Shown piece by piece: positions 1 through 8,348 of a stretch of 64,000 bases of DNA; within the stretch, counting starts at the first letter, position 1; the number at the start of each line of letters is the position of its first letter. This DNA is from Methanoregula sp. (lineage in GTDB: Archaea > Halobacteriota > Methanomicrobia > Methanomicrobiales > Methanospirillaceae), in the NCBI RefSeq assembly GCF_023227875.1, contig NZ_JALOCH010000011.1, forward strand, positions 1-64,000. The letters are read 5' to 3'. A program made the translations under genes and the position numbers. The notes under the pieces were generated by a model. The model made no database searches and was not told where the DNA came from. It saw nothing but the letters and a program-made list of their open reading frames with translations.

Positions 1-2577
1 AACTGCATCGACGTTGATTTGGGGTTCCTCGATAAGGAACTGGAGCTTGGTGTAGGTATCGTCGACGTTTGCGTCGTTGATGCCCTGTGCAAGTGCTTCA
101 GCTGCATCGGAGCCCTGGAGGCTGTTTTGTCCGAGGAGCTTGAAGATCGTAGTTGTGGATGTCGTGTCGCCGCTGTTGATGAGCTGCTTGTTGTAGACGT
201 AGCCCGGGTTTGGCGTGGTGTCAAGTGCGTGGAGAGCGACATCGAATTCGCCGTTCTGCATCGGGTGCTGGACAACCACGAAGTACTGGCCGCTTGAAAG
301 AGTCTTGGTGTCTTCCTGCTTGACTTCGTACTTGAACGAGGCGTCGGAGTTGACGGATGCAGACTTCAGGACTGCATAGTTCTTACCCATGATCCAGATC
401 TGGACACTTGATGGGTCACCCTGTGCGGTACCTGAAATGTAGATCCTGTCACCCTTGGCAACCGTGGACTGGGATGCGGTCGCGGAGACGAAAGGCTTCT
501 TGAGGATAACGGAAACAGTGCCGTATGCCGCATTTGCAAGGTTCTTCTTGTTGTACGGCTGGCTCACTGCGTAGACCGTGTAGGTGCCTGAATCGAGTGC
601 GAAACTGGCGGTTCCCCACTTCCATGACCAGGTGTTGTCACCGTTGACTTCGACTTCCTTGAAGTCTGCCTTCACGTTGGTGGCGACACCGGGGTCCAGG
701 GATCCTGCGTTCCTCGGGTCCTTATCCGCGGGATCAATCATTGCACCGTCTTCGGGAAGGTTCGGTGCGATCATGAACAGGTAGGTCTTGTAGGTCTCGG
801 TGTTGGTACCGGAGAACTTGATCTCTTCGCCGAGGTAGTAGGACTGGTCGCCTGCTGCCACGATGGTGACTGCGCCCTTTTCGACGTTGATATCAACTTC
901 GTCGCTCTTGTAGGCGGTACCGAAGAGGTTTTCAACACGGATCGTGTACTTCTGTGCCTTGGTCCAGTTGTTGGTGGTCCATTCTACAGTCCGTGTCCCT
1001 GAGTTCGAGGTCTTGATGTATGCGTAATACCGGGTCCTGTTATAGGAATTAACGGTGGTCTTGTTCCTTGCAACATCGTCCCAGATGGTCTTAGTTGCGC
1101 CATTCTCGTAGGCGTAGTCACCATACGTGTGCGTACCCTGAGATGCTAATACTGCATCATCGAAGTTGACGTCAGCCTGGTTGTTGACGACCTGCGGGGG
1201 CATGTCATCATAGCCGCCGGTCATTGCACTGGTACCCTTGACCCACATGTAGTAGTCGGTAGATGGCTTACCGGTGACCGTCACGGAGAACGCCTTGGAA
1301 CGGACGACTGAGTCCTTGTTGGCCTCGATCTTGACCGTGTCAGAGACGAGACTAACGGTACCGGTTGCCGAGATTGTCTTGCCGGTGTAGTCAGCGCCTG
1401 CGTTCTTGTAGTTGTCCTTCATGCTGTTGAGCAGGGATTCTGCCCAGATGCTGTAAGTGCCAACCGGGTAACTGTACTGGCCGTTGTTGTCGACTGCATC
1501 GGTAACCCAGTAGTTGTCCTTGTCCCCGAATCTCCATGGCTGTTGGTTGACAAACTGCTTGGTAATGCTGGTTGCATTGTACAGTCCATCCTGCGCACCA
1601 ACGATCAAGCTGCTGTACGTGGCACCTGCCTCGTCCTTCACCTTGATGGTGATGTATCCGTCAGTTGCGGTGGGGCCGTTTACGGGTGCTGCACCAGTAT
1701 GCAGATAAGCAGTCCAATCGGTTGTACTCATCATTACTATACCATCGTCGTCTGCCGTGTAGTTCCCAGCGGTGAACGGATAGTTTTCGCTGTCGGGTCC
1801 TACGGTAGATGCGTTATAGTAGTACGCATAGTATGAGGTAGTAAAGTTCCAACCGTAAGTCATCTTGTTGAAGACAGTACCGTTGTATACTTTGTACATA
1901 TTACCTGAAATTAATTCAGAATACGAAGCGTTGGCATAACCCGTGGAGTTCTTGTTCCAGCTGGAAGAGGAGCCGTCAGGCATATAACCACTACCGCTCG
2001 TGGAATCCGCGACACCATCGACAAGGGACGAGATCGTGTTGTTCCTCTGGGAAGCCAGCGTTGCCGGGTGCATGTTGGTGTTGACCTGAACGGTCAGGTG
2101 CTGACCCTGCGGGACCTGCAGACCGGTTACATCCTTGGACTGTACCCAGTCCCAGACGGCGACTGAAAGGGTCGGGTCCTGGACGTTGAACAGCGCGTTG
2201 TCGGACGGAGTCTTGCCATCTGCTGCGAGCACATACCAGTTTCCGGTGTACCCTACAAAGTCCGTGTCAGCGACCTCGAAGTCCTTGTACGTGTTGTCAA
2301 GAACGAGGGTCTTGGTCGGTGATGAGGTCGTCAGCCCTGCTGCCGATGCCCACCAGCCAATGGACTTTAACACCGGGGCATTATCAAGCCCATAGTTGGT
2401 TTGTACTGAGTTCAGTGCGTGAGTCAGGTTGAGACTGTCCTCACCGATAAATACGGTTGCACCAGCTTGAATAATCGTTCCGTTCGCGTTGGTTGAAGTT
2501 ACTGCCGAGACCGGCATAACTGCAAGAAGTACGAACAGAGCGACTGCAACGAGTGCAATAGATAATCGCTTAGTCAT
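1..2577 (-). CDS. S-layer glycoprotein, DUF3821 type (3' end outside window)
   Basis: The frame is open from the ATG at 2577 to the left edge (859 codons), so the C-terminus, where a membrane-anchoring sorting helix would be expected, is missing. Residues 1-26 (MTKRLSIALVAVALFVLLAV...) form a Sec signal peptide ending near PVSAV. The mature N-terminus reads ...AGATVFIGEDSLNLT, the pattern I associate with the DUF3821 domain of Methanomicrobiales surface-layer proteins. The rest is Thr/Ser/Asn/Tyr-rich with many N-glycosylation sequons and beta-sandwich-like repeats. The role is cell envelope, forming the paracrystalline S-layer. A good Shine-Dalgarno (GGAGG at 2588-2592 on the minus strand) sits 10 nt before the ATG. 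The family name is from recall; the secreted surface nature is seen directly. Confidence 0.88.
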   Translation of the reverse strand, partial: MTKRLSIALVAVALFVLLAVMPVSAVTSTNANGTIIQAGATVFIGEDSLNLTHALNSVQTNYGLDNAPVLKSIGWWASAAGLTTSSPTKTLVLDNTYKDFEVADTDFVGYTGNWYVLAADGKTPSDNALFNVQDPTLSVAVWDWVQSKDVTGLQVPQGQHLTVQVNTNMHPATLASQRNNTISSLVDGVADSTSGSGYMPDGSSSSWNKNSTGYANASYSELISGNMYKVYNGTVFNKMTYGWNFTTSYYAYYYNASTVGPDSENYPFTAGNYTADDDGIVMMSTTDWTAYLHTGAAPVNGPTATDGYITIKVKDEAGATYSSLIVGAQDGLYNATSITKQFVNQQPWRFGDKDNYWVTDAVDNNGQYSYPVGTYSIWAESLLNSMKDNYKNAGADYTGKTISATGTVSLVSDTVKIEANKDSVVRSKAFSVTVTGKPSTDYYMWVKGTSAMTGGYDDMPPQVVNNQADVNFDDAVLASQGTHTYGDYAYENGATKTIWDDVARNKTTVNSYNRTRYYAYIKTSNSGTRTVEWTTNNWTKAQKYTIRVENLFGTAYKSDEVDINVEKGAVTIVAAGDQSYYLGEEIKFSGTNTETYKTYLFMIAPNLPEDGAMIDPADKDPRNAGSLDPGVATNVKADFKEVEVNGDNTWSWKWGTASFALDSGTYTVYAVSQPYNKKNLANAAYGTVSVILKKPFVSATASQSTVAKGDRIYISGTAQGDPSSVQIWIMGKNYAVLKSASVNSDASFKYEVKQEDTKTLSSGQYFVVVQHPMQNGEFDVALHALDTTPNPGYVYNKQLINSGDTTSTTTIFKLLGQNSLQGSDAAEALAQGINDANVDDTYTKLQFLIEEPQINVDAV

Positions 2578-3151
2578 GTGTTCAATTCCTCCAAAGTTTA
2601 CATCATACATTGCAAGCCGAGAACCGCGTTCGACAAATGCCGAATAACGATTCTGCGAGCCCCATACTCCGTTTAGACGGAATATGAAACAGTATTTGTA
2701 AAAGTGCCAATATATCCTTTGTGGTTGTTTTTACAGGGTAATCGGGGCATGAAAAAGCGCTGTTTTCCAATTCTGAGCCCTCAATCCGGGTTTTTTGTCC
2801 TGCATTCAACCCCTTTTCACACATGAAGCACTGCAATACCTGCTATGCCACCGGTATATATCACGCGCATGACCCTATAATATTCTGTAATACTATTATA
2901 CACATTACTGTACATACTTACGCATTGGTTTTTTAAGCATTGCTTTTATTGGGATTTGCCTATTTGAATGGACAGAGCCATTGGACCGTTATCGATCCAT
3001 ACTTTGTCACATTCCACATATATCGCATTGCTCAATCTCAGCATTCTAAGTAACCCAACATTCCAAGTAGTAGGTTTATGAACCTGCTATAGATTCAGGT
3101 TCATGACCACATTTCAACAGTTATACAATCTGTTATAACAAATACTTGGAT
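2578..3151. other. Intergenic promoter region between S-layer gene and thymidylate synthase
   Basis: No convincing gene lies here. On the minus strand two TATA-like boxes could drive the S-layer gene: GATATATT near 2708-2716, preceded by an A-rich BRE-like stretch (leader about 110 nt), and GATATATACC near 2863-2873 (leader about 260 nt). On the plus strand GTTATACA near 3119-3126 lies about 26 nt before the thymidylate synthase ATG, suggesting a leaderless transcript. A near-direct repeat, CATTCTAAGTA (3042-3052) and CATTCCAAGTA (3059-3069), and a perfect inverted repeat (3078-3104) precede that box. A 77-codon open frame at 2603-2836 (-) has no coding character. Confidence 0.6.
3078..3104. 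promoter_or_regulatory. Perfect inverted repeat upstream of thymidylate synthase
   Basis: ATGAACCTG (3078-3086) and CAGGTTCAT (3096-3104) are perfect 9-nt reverse complements separated by 9 nt. The element lies just upstream of the likely TATA box of the thymidylate synthase gene. It could be an operator for a dimeric regulator or a stem-loop; the sequence does not decide. Confidence 0.5.
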
Positions 3152-3877
3152 ATGAGAGTGATCCGTGCACCAAGCATCGGGAAGGCACACGAGCAGGTCA
3201 TCCAGATGATCCTGGAGAAAGGCTGGGTGCTCACCACGGAAGATGCCGAAGCAACCGTCGAATTCGAAGAGATTGCCATGCAGGTTGATACCCCCCTTGC
3301 AGAACCGATGGTGAGCCCGCACTCCCGGTTCCAGCAGAAGTTCGTGGAGCAGTACGCAAAGGACCTGCTGAACGGCTCGCATGCCTCATTTGAGTATGAC
3401 TACCACGGCCGGCTCTTCGACTGGGGCGAACGGCTCTCCGTCGATGGGCAACCGGTTCATGTCGACCAGATCGCGTACATCGTGGAAAAACTCCGCTCGT
3501 CATCAGTGTCGCGGCGGGCGATCGCGATCACGTGGAACCCGGTCATCGATGAAAAACTCGATGATTGCCCCTGCCTCCAGCTTGTCCAGTGCGTGCTGCG
3601 GGACGGGAAACTGGGCATGCGGGTGATCTTCAGATCGAATGACATGCTGACGGCTGCCGGTGCAAACATGTACGCCCTCGTCCAGCTCCAGAAATCCATA
3701 GCTGACCAGCTTGGCGTCCCGTGCGGGACCTACACCCACATCTCGCTCATCCCCCATATCTATTTCATCCGCGACATGCACGACATCGAACCGTTCTGCG
3801 ACCGGGGCAAGCGTATCCGGCCAGTGAAAGAGGTCTGCAGGGCCTGCCAGGGCTGTGACCGGGCAAAGTCCGTATAA
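3152..3877 (+). CDS. thyA: Archaeal-type thymidylate synthase
   Basis: This 241-residue protein belongs to the short thymidylate synthase family of methanogens. It converts dUMP to dTMP using a reduced one-carbon carrier (tetrahydromethanopterin in these organisms). The nucleophile region CPCLQLVQC (about 139-147), the following RSND phosphate/base-binding motif (about 161) and a C-terminal THISLIPHIYFIRDMHDIEPF stretch are visible, the last in shortened form relative to bacterial ThyA (~264-316 residues). A TTG two codons upstream is also in frame, but the ATG at 3152 fits the leaderless promoter (TATA-like box about 26 nt upstream). The C-terminal Cys-rich tail (CRACQGC) is unusual. Some archaeal members may be dCMP hydroxymethylases, a minor alternative. 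Confidence 0.85.
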   Translation: MRVIRAPSIGKAHEQVIQMILEKGWVLTTEDAEATVEFEEIAMQVDTPLAEPMVSPHSRFQQKFVEQYAKDLLNGSHASFEYDYHGRLFDWGERLSVDGQPVHVDQIAYIVEKLRSSSVSRRAIAITWNPVIDEKLDDCPCLQLVQCVLRDGKLGMRVIFRSNDMLTAAGANMYALVQLQKSIADQLGVPCGTYTHISLIPHIYFIRDMHDIEPFCDRGKRIRPVKEVCRACQGCDRAKSV

Positions 3878-3954
3878 CCATAATCCAATTGGGTTGGGGC
3901 GGCGTTTGTCCGTCACCTTAATTAAGCAACAGCGGCAAAAAATATGGGTCACAT

Positions 3955-4027
3955 AGCCCGGTAGTGTAGCGGTCAATCATGGGGGACTCTGGATCCCCCG
4001 ACAGCAGTTCGAATCTGCTCCGGGCTA
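3955..4027 (+). tRNA. tRNA-Gln (anticodon CTG)
   Basis: The 73-nt cloverleaf has acceptor strands AGCCCGG (3955-3961) and CCGGGCT (4020-4026) with discriminator A4027. The anticodon stem GGGGA/TCCCC encloses the 7-nt loop CTCTGGA, giving anticodon CTG. The T-stem AGCAG/CTGCT with loop TTCGAAT is perfect. No CCA is encoded and no intron is present. Confidence 0.95.
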
Positions 4028-4101
4028 CTTCTTTTCGCAGAGTTTTGTATTACGGTGATTCCTGCATTGATACCGACAGGCATAACCCTCGGAAATTCGC
4101 A

Positions 4102-4818
4102 TCATGCAATAAGGGCTGAAAGGATACATGCAAGGAATATCGCACCGAACATCCCCGAACCGCCAATGCTGACCTCGGGTATTTCCATATCCCGGATACG
4201 GGGGATCTGTGCGATACCCGCACCTATCAGCGTACCCGCAGTACCAGCCACAAATGCCGTCACTCCCGCAGAAAGCCCTGCCCCACCGGCCAGCAGGAGC
4301 CCGCAGAGAATCGCGACAAGCCCGGGGATAAACAGGGGCGCACGGAGGCCGTAACCGGGTATCGAACGCGTGGCCAGCCACGCAACAACGGCAACGATAA
4401 CGATACCGATTGCAACGGGCTGGAGGATTGCCATACCCAGAACGGAGGTCGCACGATAGAGCAGGTAAACCGATACTGCAACGGGGATCAGTGCCCCTCC
4501 GAGGTTAAGCGAGACCACGGTCTCCCAAGCCGACTGGTGTGCAAAAGGGTTCGCTGCATCCGCAAATGGCAGTGCCGCATTATCGACCCGGATCATATCA
4601 CGCCTGATCCGGTACAGGGGAATATTCACGAAACTCCCAAACAGCATCAACAGGACTACGGCAAGCGCCGCGATCCACGAGAACCCGAGACGGGTGAATG
4701 CCACACCCACGAGCCCGAGGAAGAGGAGCGGGATCATGAGAATGACCAGCCCGATAAGAAGGATCAGGGCAATGACCGAGAGCGGCCCGGCCGAGTACAT
4801 CCGGACGCCATTACTCAT
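4102..4818 (-). CDS. DUF1614 family membrane protein
   Basis: This 238-residue protein is polytopic: two helices at about 13-65, then a conserved soluble-looking element (NIPLYRIRRD...NLGGALIPV, about 72-118), then five or six more helices to the C-terminus. The NLGGALIPV signature and topology match DUF1614 membrane proteins of methanogens, whose function is unknown. Its start overlaps the fibrillarin stop by 8 nt, so it is the distal gene of the nop5-flpA operon. Whether the link to rRNA modification is functional or only transcriptional cannot be told from sequence. Confidence 0.72.
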   Translation of the reverse strand: MSNGVRMYSAGPLSVIALILLIGLVILMIPLLFLGLVGVAFTRLGFSWIAALAVVLLMLFGSFVNIPLYRIRRDMIRVDNAALPFADAANPFAHQSAWETVVSLNLGGALIPVAVSVYLLYRATSVLGMAILQPVAIGIVIVAVVAWLATRSIPGYGLRAPLFIPGLVAILCGLLLAGGAGLSAGVTAFVAGTAGTLIGAGIAQIPRIRDMEIPEVSIGGSGMFGAIFLACILSALIA

Positions 4819-5434
4819 GACTCATCACCCTTCCAGGTTTTGTGCAGACAATGGCCGCATGGTCCTTGTGGTACGGGGAGAGCCAGACACTCTCCACAAC
4901 CTCAAGCCCGGCTGTTGCGAGGTCTGCGATCGTATCGTGGAACACCTCTTCAGGAGTCTTACGGATATCCACGCTCCGGGTCTTGAGCATGAGAATCGCA
5001 TGCCCTCCCGGCCGGAGGAATGCGCAGTTCCTCGCGAGGATTGCCGCTTGGTCCGGCTGTGCCACATCCTGGTAGAGCAGGTCAACTCCTTCGACAAGCG
5101 GGGCATACTGCTCCGGCCGCGACGCGTCCGCCATGATCGGCACGAGATTCTTTCGCCGGCGTGCCACTTCCAGCAGGTCCTGCATCGGCCTTGGGGCAAA
5201 CTCGACTGCGTAGACCACCTCCACGTAGTCGGCCACGTGCGAGACCGTGGTCCCGTTCGCCGCACCGAGGTACAGCACCCGCATATCCGCGGTCAGTTCC
5301 ACCCCTTTGCCCGCGTAATAGAGCGCCGCAAGCTTGCTCCGGAACGGGTCCCAGACCCGGGCGCCGGCGAGCATCCGTTCGCTGTACACCCCTCCTTCAC
5401 CCTGCGATACCAGTACATCCCCAATCCGGATCAT
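4811..5434 (-). CDS. flpA: Fibrillarin-like rRNA/tRNA 2'-O-methyltransferase
   Basis: FlpA (207 residues) is the SAM-dependent methyltransferase of box C/D sRNPs, acting with Nop5, L7Ae and guide RNAs on rRNA and tRNA riboses. The SAM-binding motif VLYLGAANGTTVSHVAD (about 53-69), the acidic VYAVEF after beta-2 and the LLYQDVAQPDQ catalytic-region motif are typical. The length is slightly short for the family (about 225-230), with a reduced N-terminal domain. Its ATG overlaps the nop5 stop as ATGA, the usual nop5-fibrillarin pair. The L7Ae gene is not in the window. Confidence 0.95.
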   Translation of the reverse strand: MIRIGDVLVSQGEGGVYSERMLAGARVWDPFRSKLAALYYAGKGVELTADMRVLYLGAANGTTVSHVADYVEVVYAVEFAPRPMQDLLEVARRRKNLVPIMADASRPEQYAPLVEGVDLLYQDVAQPDQAAILARNCAFLRPGGHAILMLKTRSVDIRKTPEEVFHDTIADLATAGLEVVESVWLSPYHKDHAAIVCTKPGRVMSHE

Positions 5435-6294
5435 GGTTTATCTCCTGCGCCCAATCGATCGATGCGTGCCTGTGCGCCGTCGAGGAACTCTGGCACCAGC
5501 ACGCCACGGAAGTAATCGAGCCGGGCGGCAATCGCCAGTTTCCCGGCAAGCGCACGGGCAACCTTTCCCCGCAGTTCCTTTGGCGCATTATGCACCCGCC
5601 GGTGCTGGAAGATGATCCCGTGCTTGGGGGAGGGGGACTTTGTCCTCAGGTGGGTAAAGAGGGCGGTCCGGGCCCCGAGCACCTGGATTGCACTTGCCGG
5701 AAGACGGGAGAGCGGGAGGAGCCCGCCCGCGTTGGACAGGAGCCGGGCAGCGACCAGTCCCCCAATCAGCGCACTGGTATTGGGCATCACCTGGTTTGCC
5801 CGTGACGAGACCTCCCGGGCAAGATCGGTCCTCGCTGCTGCCAGCTGCTCAACCTGCTGGGCAACCCTCCCGAGTGCCCCCCGTTGTTTCTGGGAGATGC
5901 TTTTCACCAGCACGTGCGCCGGTGTCCGGTGATACTTGCGGGAGAAGGCCGGGTGCCGGACCTGGTGCCACTCCGCCACCCGCTCCGACAGCAGGTTGAT
6001 CATCTCATCCATCCCGTCGAGCGTCCGCACCATCTGGAGCAGCTCGGTATCCTTGCCCGCATACTGCTCACGGATATCCTGCTCGGCAGCAGCAAAACAG
6101 AGATCGCGGAGTGCCGAGAAGTACCCGGAACGGTCGCTGCACACACCGCATGCGACGGCATCCTTCCATGCCAGGGGGATGAACCCGTCCATCGTGGCCC
6201 GGAGGGTGCGTATGCGCCGGGCGCGGGCAGCAGCATCACCGGTAAACGGCGTGCATACCTCCCCGTCAACGTCCCCGAACCAGTAGGATTGCAT
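5431..6294 (-). CDS. nop5: Nop5/Nop56 family box C/D sRNP core protein
   Basis: This 287-residue protein is the scaffold bridging fibrillarin and the L7Ae-RNA complex. A coiled-coil central region (about 75-180) is followed by the NOP domain with NQVMPNTSALIGGLVAARLLSNAGGLLPLSRLPASAIQVLGA and SPSPKHGIIFQHRRV, the RNA/L7Ae-binding surface. The N-terminal fibrillarin-binding domain is reduced. The frame is open 27 codons further upstream, but the ATG at 6294 gives the natural MQSYWFGDVDG start, and a T/A-rich box (TTTATT at about 6319-6324) suggests a leaderless transcript. It heads the nop5-flpA-DUF1614 operon. Confidence 0.93.
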   Translation of the reverse strand: MQSYWFGDVDGEVCTPFTGDAAARARRIRTLRATMDGFIPLAWKDAVACGVCSDRSGYFSALRDLCFAAAEQDIREQYAGKDTELLQMVRTLDGMDEMINLLSERVAEWHQVRHPAFSRKYHRTPAHVLVKSISQKQRGALGRVAQQVEQLAAARTDLAREVSSRANQVMPNTSALIGGLVAARLLSNAGGLLPLSRLPASAIQVLGARTALFTHLRTKSPSPKHGIIFQHRRVHNAPKELRGKVARALAGKLAIAARLDYFRGVLVPEFLDGAQARIDRLGAGDKP

Positions 6295-6355
6295 GAAAAA
6301 AGATGGACGCCGGCGGCAATAAAGATCGCATATCACGGGGGTATCCCGACACCCG

Positions 6356-7570
6356 TCATACCCATGCAATACCAAAAGAATACACTATGACGGGGACCAT
6401 GATCGCGCCCATGCAATAAACCCTCGGCAGGTTTATGAAATGGGGCACGAGTCCAAGCGCCGTTGCAAGGACGAGGACAACAAGGCCGAACGGGCCGGTG
6501 AGAACTATGCAGAGGATGACAACAAAGAAAATCACCGCCCGGTTTAAAGCGAAGCTGTCGATGTTGCCGATCCGGCAGGCAGAGCGGGAGAACCAGATCG
6601 TAATGCCGTACGCTGCGCACGCGGCAAGTACTCCGGCAACCATCAGCTCGCTCATAGAGGGGAGGGTAAGTTCAGAGAGCGCTGCCATCACCCCGTTCCG
6701 CATCCGGGACAGGGCAAAGAGGGCCGCAAGCCCGATGAACGCGTTCGCCGTGTTTGCTGCATTGGTCGCAAGGATGTATGCCCGCCGGTCCTTCTCATAT
6801 CCGATAACAGATGCAAGTACACCGTTGGCCGATGCCGTCGACAGCCCGGGAAGCCATCCTACGGCAACACCGGCAACCGTTCCGAGCAGTGATGATTTCA
6901 CCATGGTCCGGTCATCCATCCGTATTCCCTGGAACTGCTGAGCCGGAACAATCCCCCGCGATGCCGTCAGGAGCACCGAGATCCCGAAGAGCCCGGTGAG
7001 GAGCGGCATCAGGATCGCGCTGCCTCCCGCAAGGGTGTGCCACCCGAGGAAGGCATACCGCAGGGCAAACAGCCCGAGAATACCTGAAACGAAGAAGATT
7101 ACAAGTCCCCAGCCGGGCGCCTCGCTCGTGGCGACCATATAGCCCACCGTTGCGATCAGCAGGATGCCGATCCACCAGTCGAAGTAGGGCTGGAGTGCAG
7201 GCAGAAGGAGAAAGCAGAGGATCGAGAGCGGGACTGCGATGATCATCGCACAGGCACTCCCGAGCGCCGCGATCCGCACTGCTTCCTCGCCATTGCCTTC
7301 GAGGCAGAGGGCATGTGCCGGCAGGACGGCAAGGGAGGTGTCTGCGTCAGGAATCCCAAGGAATGTCGAGGGGACCGCATCGACAAACGTATGCGTGATC
7401 AGGGCGGCAAACAGGGTGCACGCAAGTGCGACCGGTCCGAGCACTGCAATGAGGGCGAGCTGAAGGCCCAGGAGGATGCCGGCAAGGGTGTTTGCATGCA
7501 CGCCGGGGATGATCCCGCTGATGGTACCGAGGATTATGCCGAGGATAGTGCCAAGCAGGATCTCAATCAT
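6356..7570 (-). CDS. TctA-like permease (archaeal DUF112 family membrane protein)
   Basis: This 404-residue protein is almost entirely transmembrane (about ten helices). The N-terminal GTISGIIPGVHANTLAG and the central GWLPGLSTASANGVLAS are the duplicated signature loops of the TctA permease family. In bacteria TctA works with TctB and a periplasmic TctC to import tricarboxylates; neither partner is visible here, so the substrate and even the transport mode are open. The mature length is shorter than bacterial TctA (about 500). The gene ends 61 nt before nop5. On the minus strand a TATA-like CTTATATCC about 25 nt before the ATG suggests a leaderless transcript, divergent from hemD. Confidence 0.75.
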   Translation of the reverse strand: MIEILLGTILGIILGTISGIIPGVHANTLAGILLGLQLALIAVLGPVALACTLFAALITHTFVDAVPSTFLGIPDADTSLAVLPAHALCLEGNGEEAVRIAALGSACAMIIAVPLSILCFLLLPALQPYFDWWIGILLIATVGYMVATSEAPGWGLVIFFVSGILGLFALRYAFLGWHTLAGGSAILMPLLTGLFGISVLLTASRGIVPAQQFQGIRMDDRTMVKSSLLGTVAGVAVGWLPGLSTASANGVLASVIGYEKDRRAYILATNAANTANAFIGLAALFALSRMRNGVMAALSELTLPSMSELMVAGVLAACAAYGITIWFSRSACRIGNIDSFALNRAVIFFVVILCIVLTGPFGLVVLVLATALGLVPHFINLPRVYCMGAIMVPVIVYSFGIAWV

Positions 7571-7657
7571 TGGTTAAATATATGAAACTGCGGATATAAG
7601 TCAACCGAAATGCATACCATCATCATATCGCGAATACTATCACGAAGCAGCATCCCC

Positions 7658-8347
7658 ATGAAGATTGCAGTTACCCGCCTGAAAGGAAAGGAGAAGAGCG
7701 ATGCCTCGCGCTGCAGCGAGTACGGCCATTCGTGCTACAGCGTCCACCCGCTCCGCTCAGAGATCCATGAGGACGAGATCGCGCGATTCATCGAAGAGGC
7801 AGAGAGCGGAACGTTCGACTGCATCTTCTTTACGAGCGCCCTTCCGGCAAAGATCATTGCCCCCCGCCTTACCTCCCGTTCGCGGGTAATCGCGATCGGC
7901 CCCCAGACGGCAAAGGAACTTCAGGAACACGACATCACATGCGAAACCCTGCCGGGTTTCTATTCGCGGGACTTCGTGCCGTACCTGGGCGACTGGATCA
8001 AGGGAAAACACATCGGCATCCCACGGGCAGACGTGCCCAATCCAAAACTCCTCGGTGCAATCACGGCAGCGGAGGGGATCGTGCACGAGTTCCGGTGTTA
8101 CGGGCTTGAACCGACCGGGGAACCGCTCGATCTCGGGCAGGCCGGCGCGGCCCTGTTCACGAGTGCGATGTCCTATACCAAAGCCCGCTGGACTCCCCGC
8201 AGCGGCCTCCTCGTGATGGCTATTGGCGACATCACCGCCGCAGCCATGCGGGCAGGAGGAACGGTTCCCACGGTTGTGGGGGATGGATCGCTCGAGGGAT
8301 CATTAAAGGCACTGAATGATTATCTCGCACGATTGGGAGGACACTGA
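7658..8347 (+). CDS. hemD: Uroporphyrinogen-III synthase
   Basis: The 229-residue product closes and inverts ring D of hydroxymethylbilane to give uroporphyrinogen III, the branch point to siroheme, cobalamin and coenzyme F430 in methanogens. The family's weak but typical pattern is present: MKIAVTRLKGKE at the start, IFFTSALPAKI (about 61-71), AIGPQTAKELQEHDI (about 84-98), IPRADVPNPKLLGAI and a C-terminal LLVMAIGDITAAAMRAGG. An in-frame ATG at 7610 is better placed for a leaderless transcript (TATA-like TAAATATATG about 25-30 nt upstream) and would add 16 residues; I prefer 7658 by family length. The cbf5 start codon follows the stop by one base. Confidence 0.82.
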   Translation: MKIAVTRLKGKEKSDASRCSEYGHSCYSVHPLRSEIHEDEIARFIEEAESGTFDCIFFTSALPAKIIAPRLTSRSRVIAIGPQTAKELQEHDITCETLPGFYSRDFVPYLGDWIKGKHIGIPRADVPNPKLLGAITAAEGIVHEFRCYGLEPTGEPLDLGQAGAALFTSAMSYTKARWTPRSGLLVMAIGDITAAAMRAGGTVPTVVGDGSLEGSLKALNDYLARLGGH

Positions 8348-8348
8348 T

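Noticed and set aside
2603..2836. 77-codon open frame (-) in the S-layer upstream region
   Set aside because: No Shine-Dalgarno or promoter of its own, Cys/Phe-rich unlike neighbours, and it occupies the likely S-layer leader.
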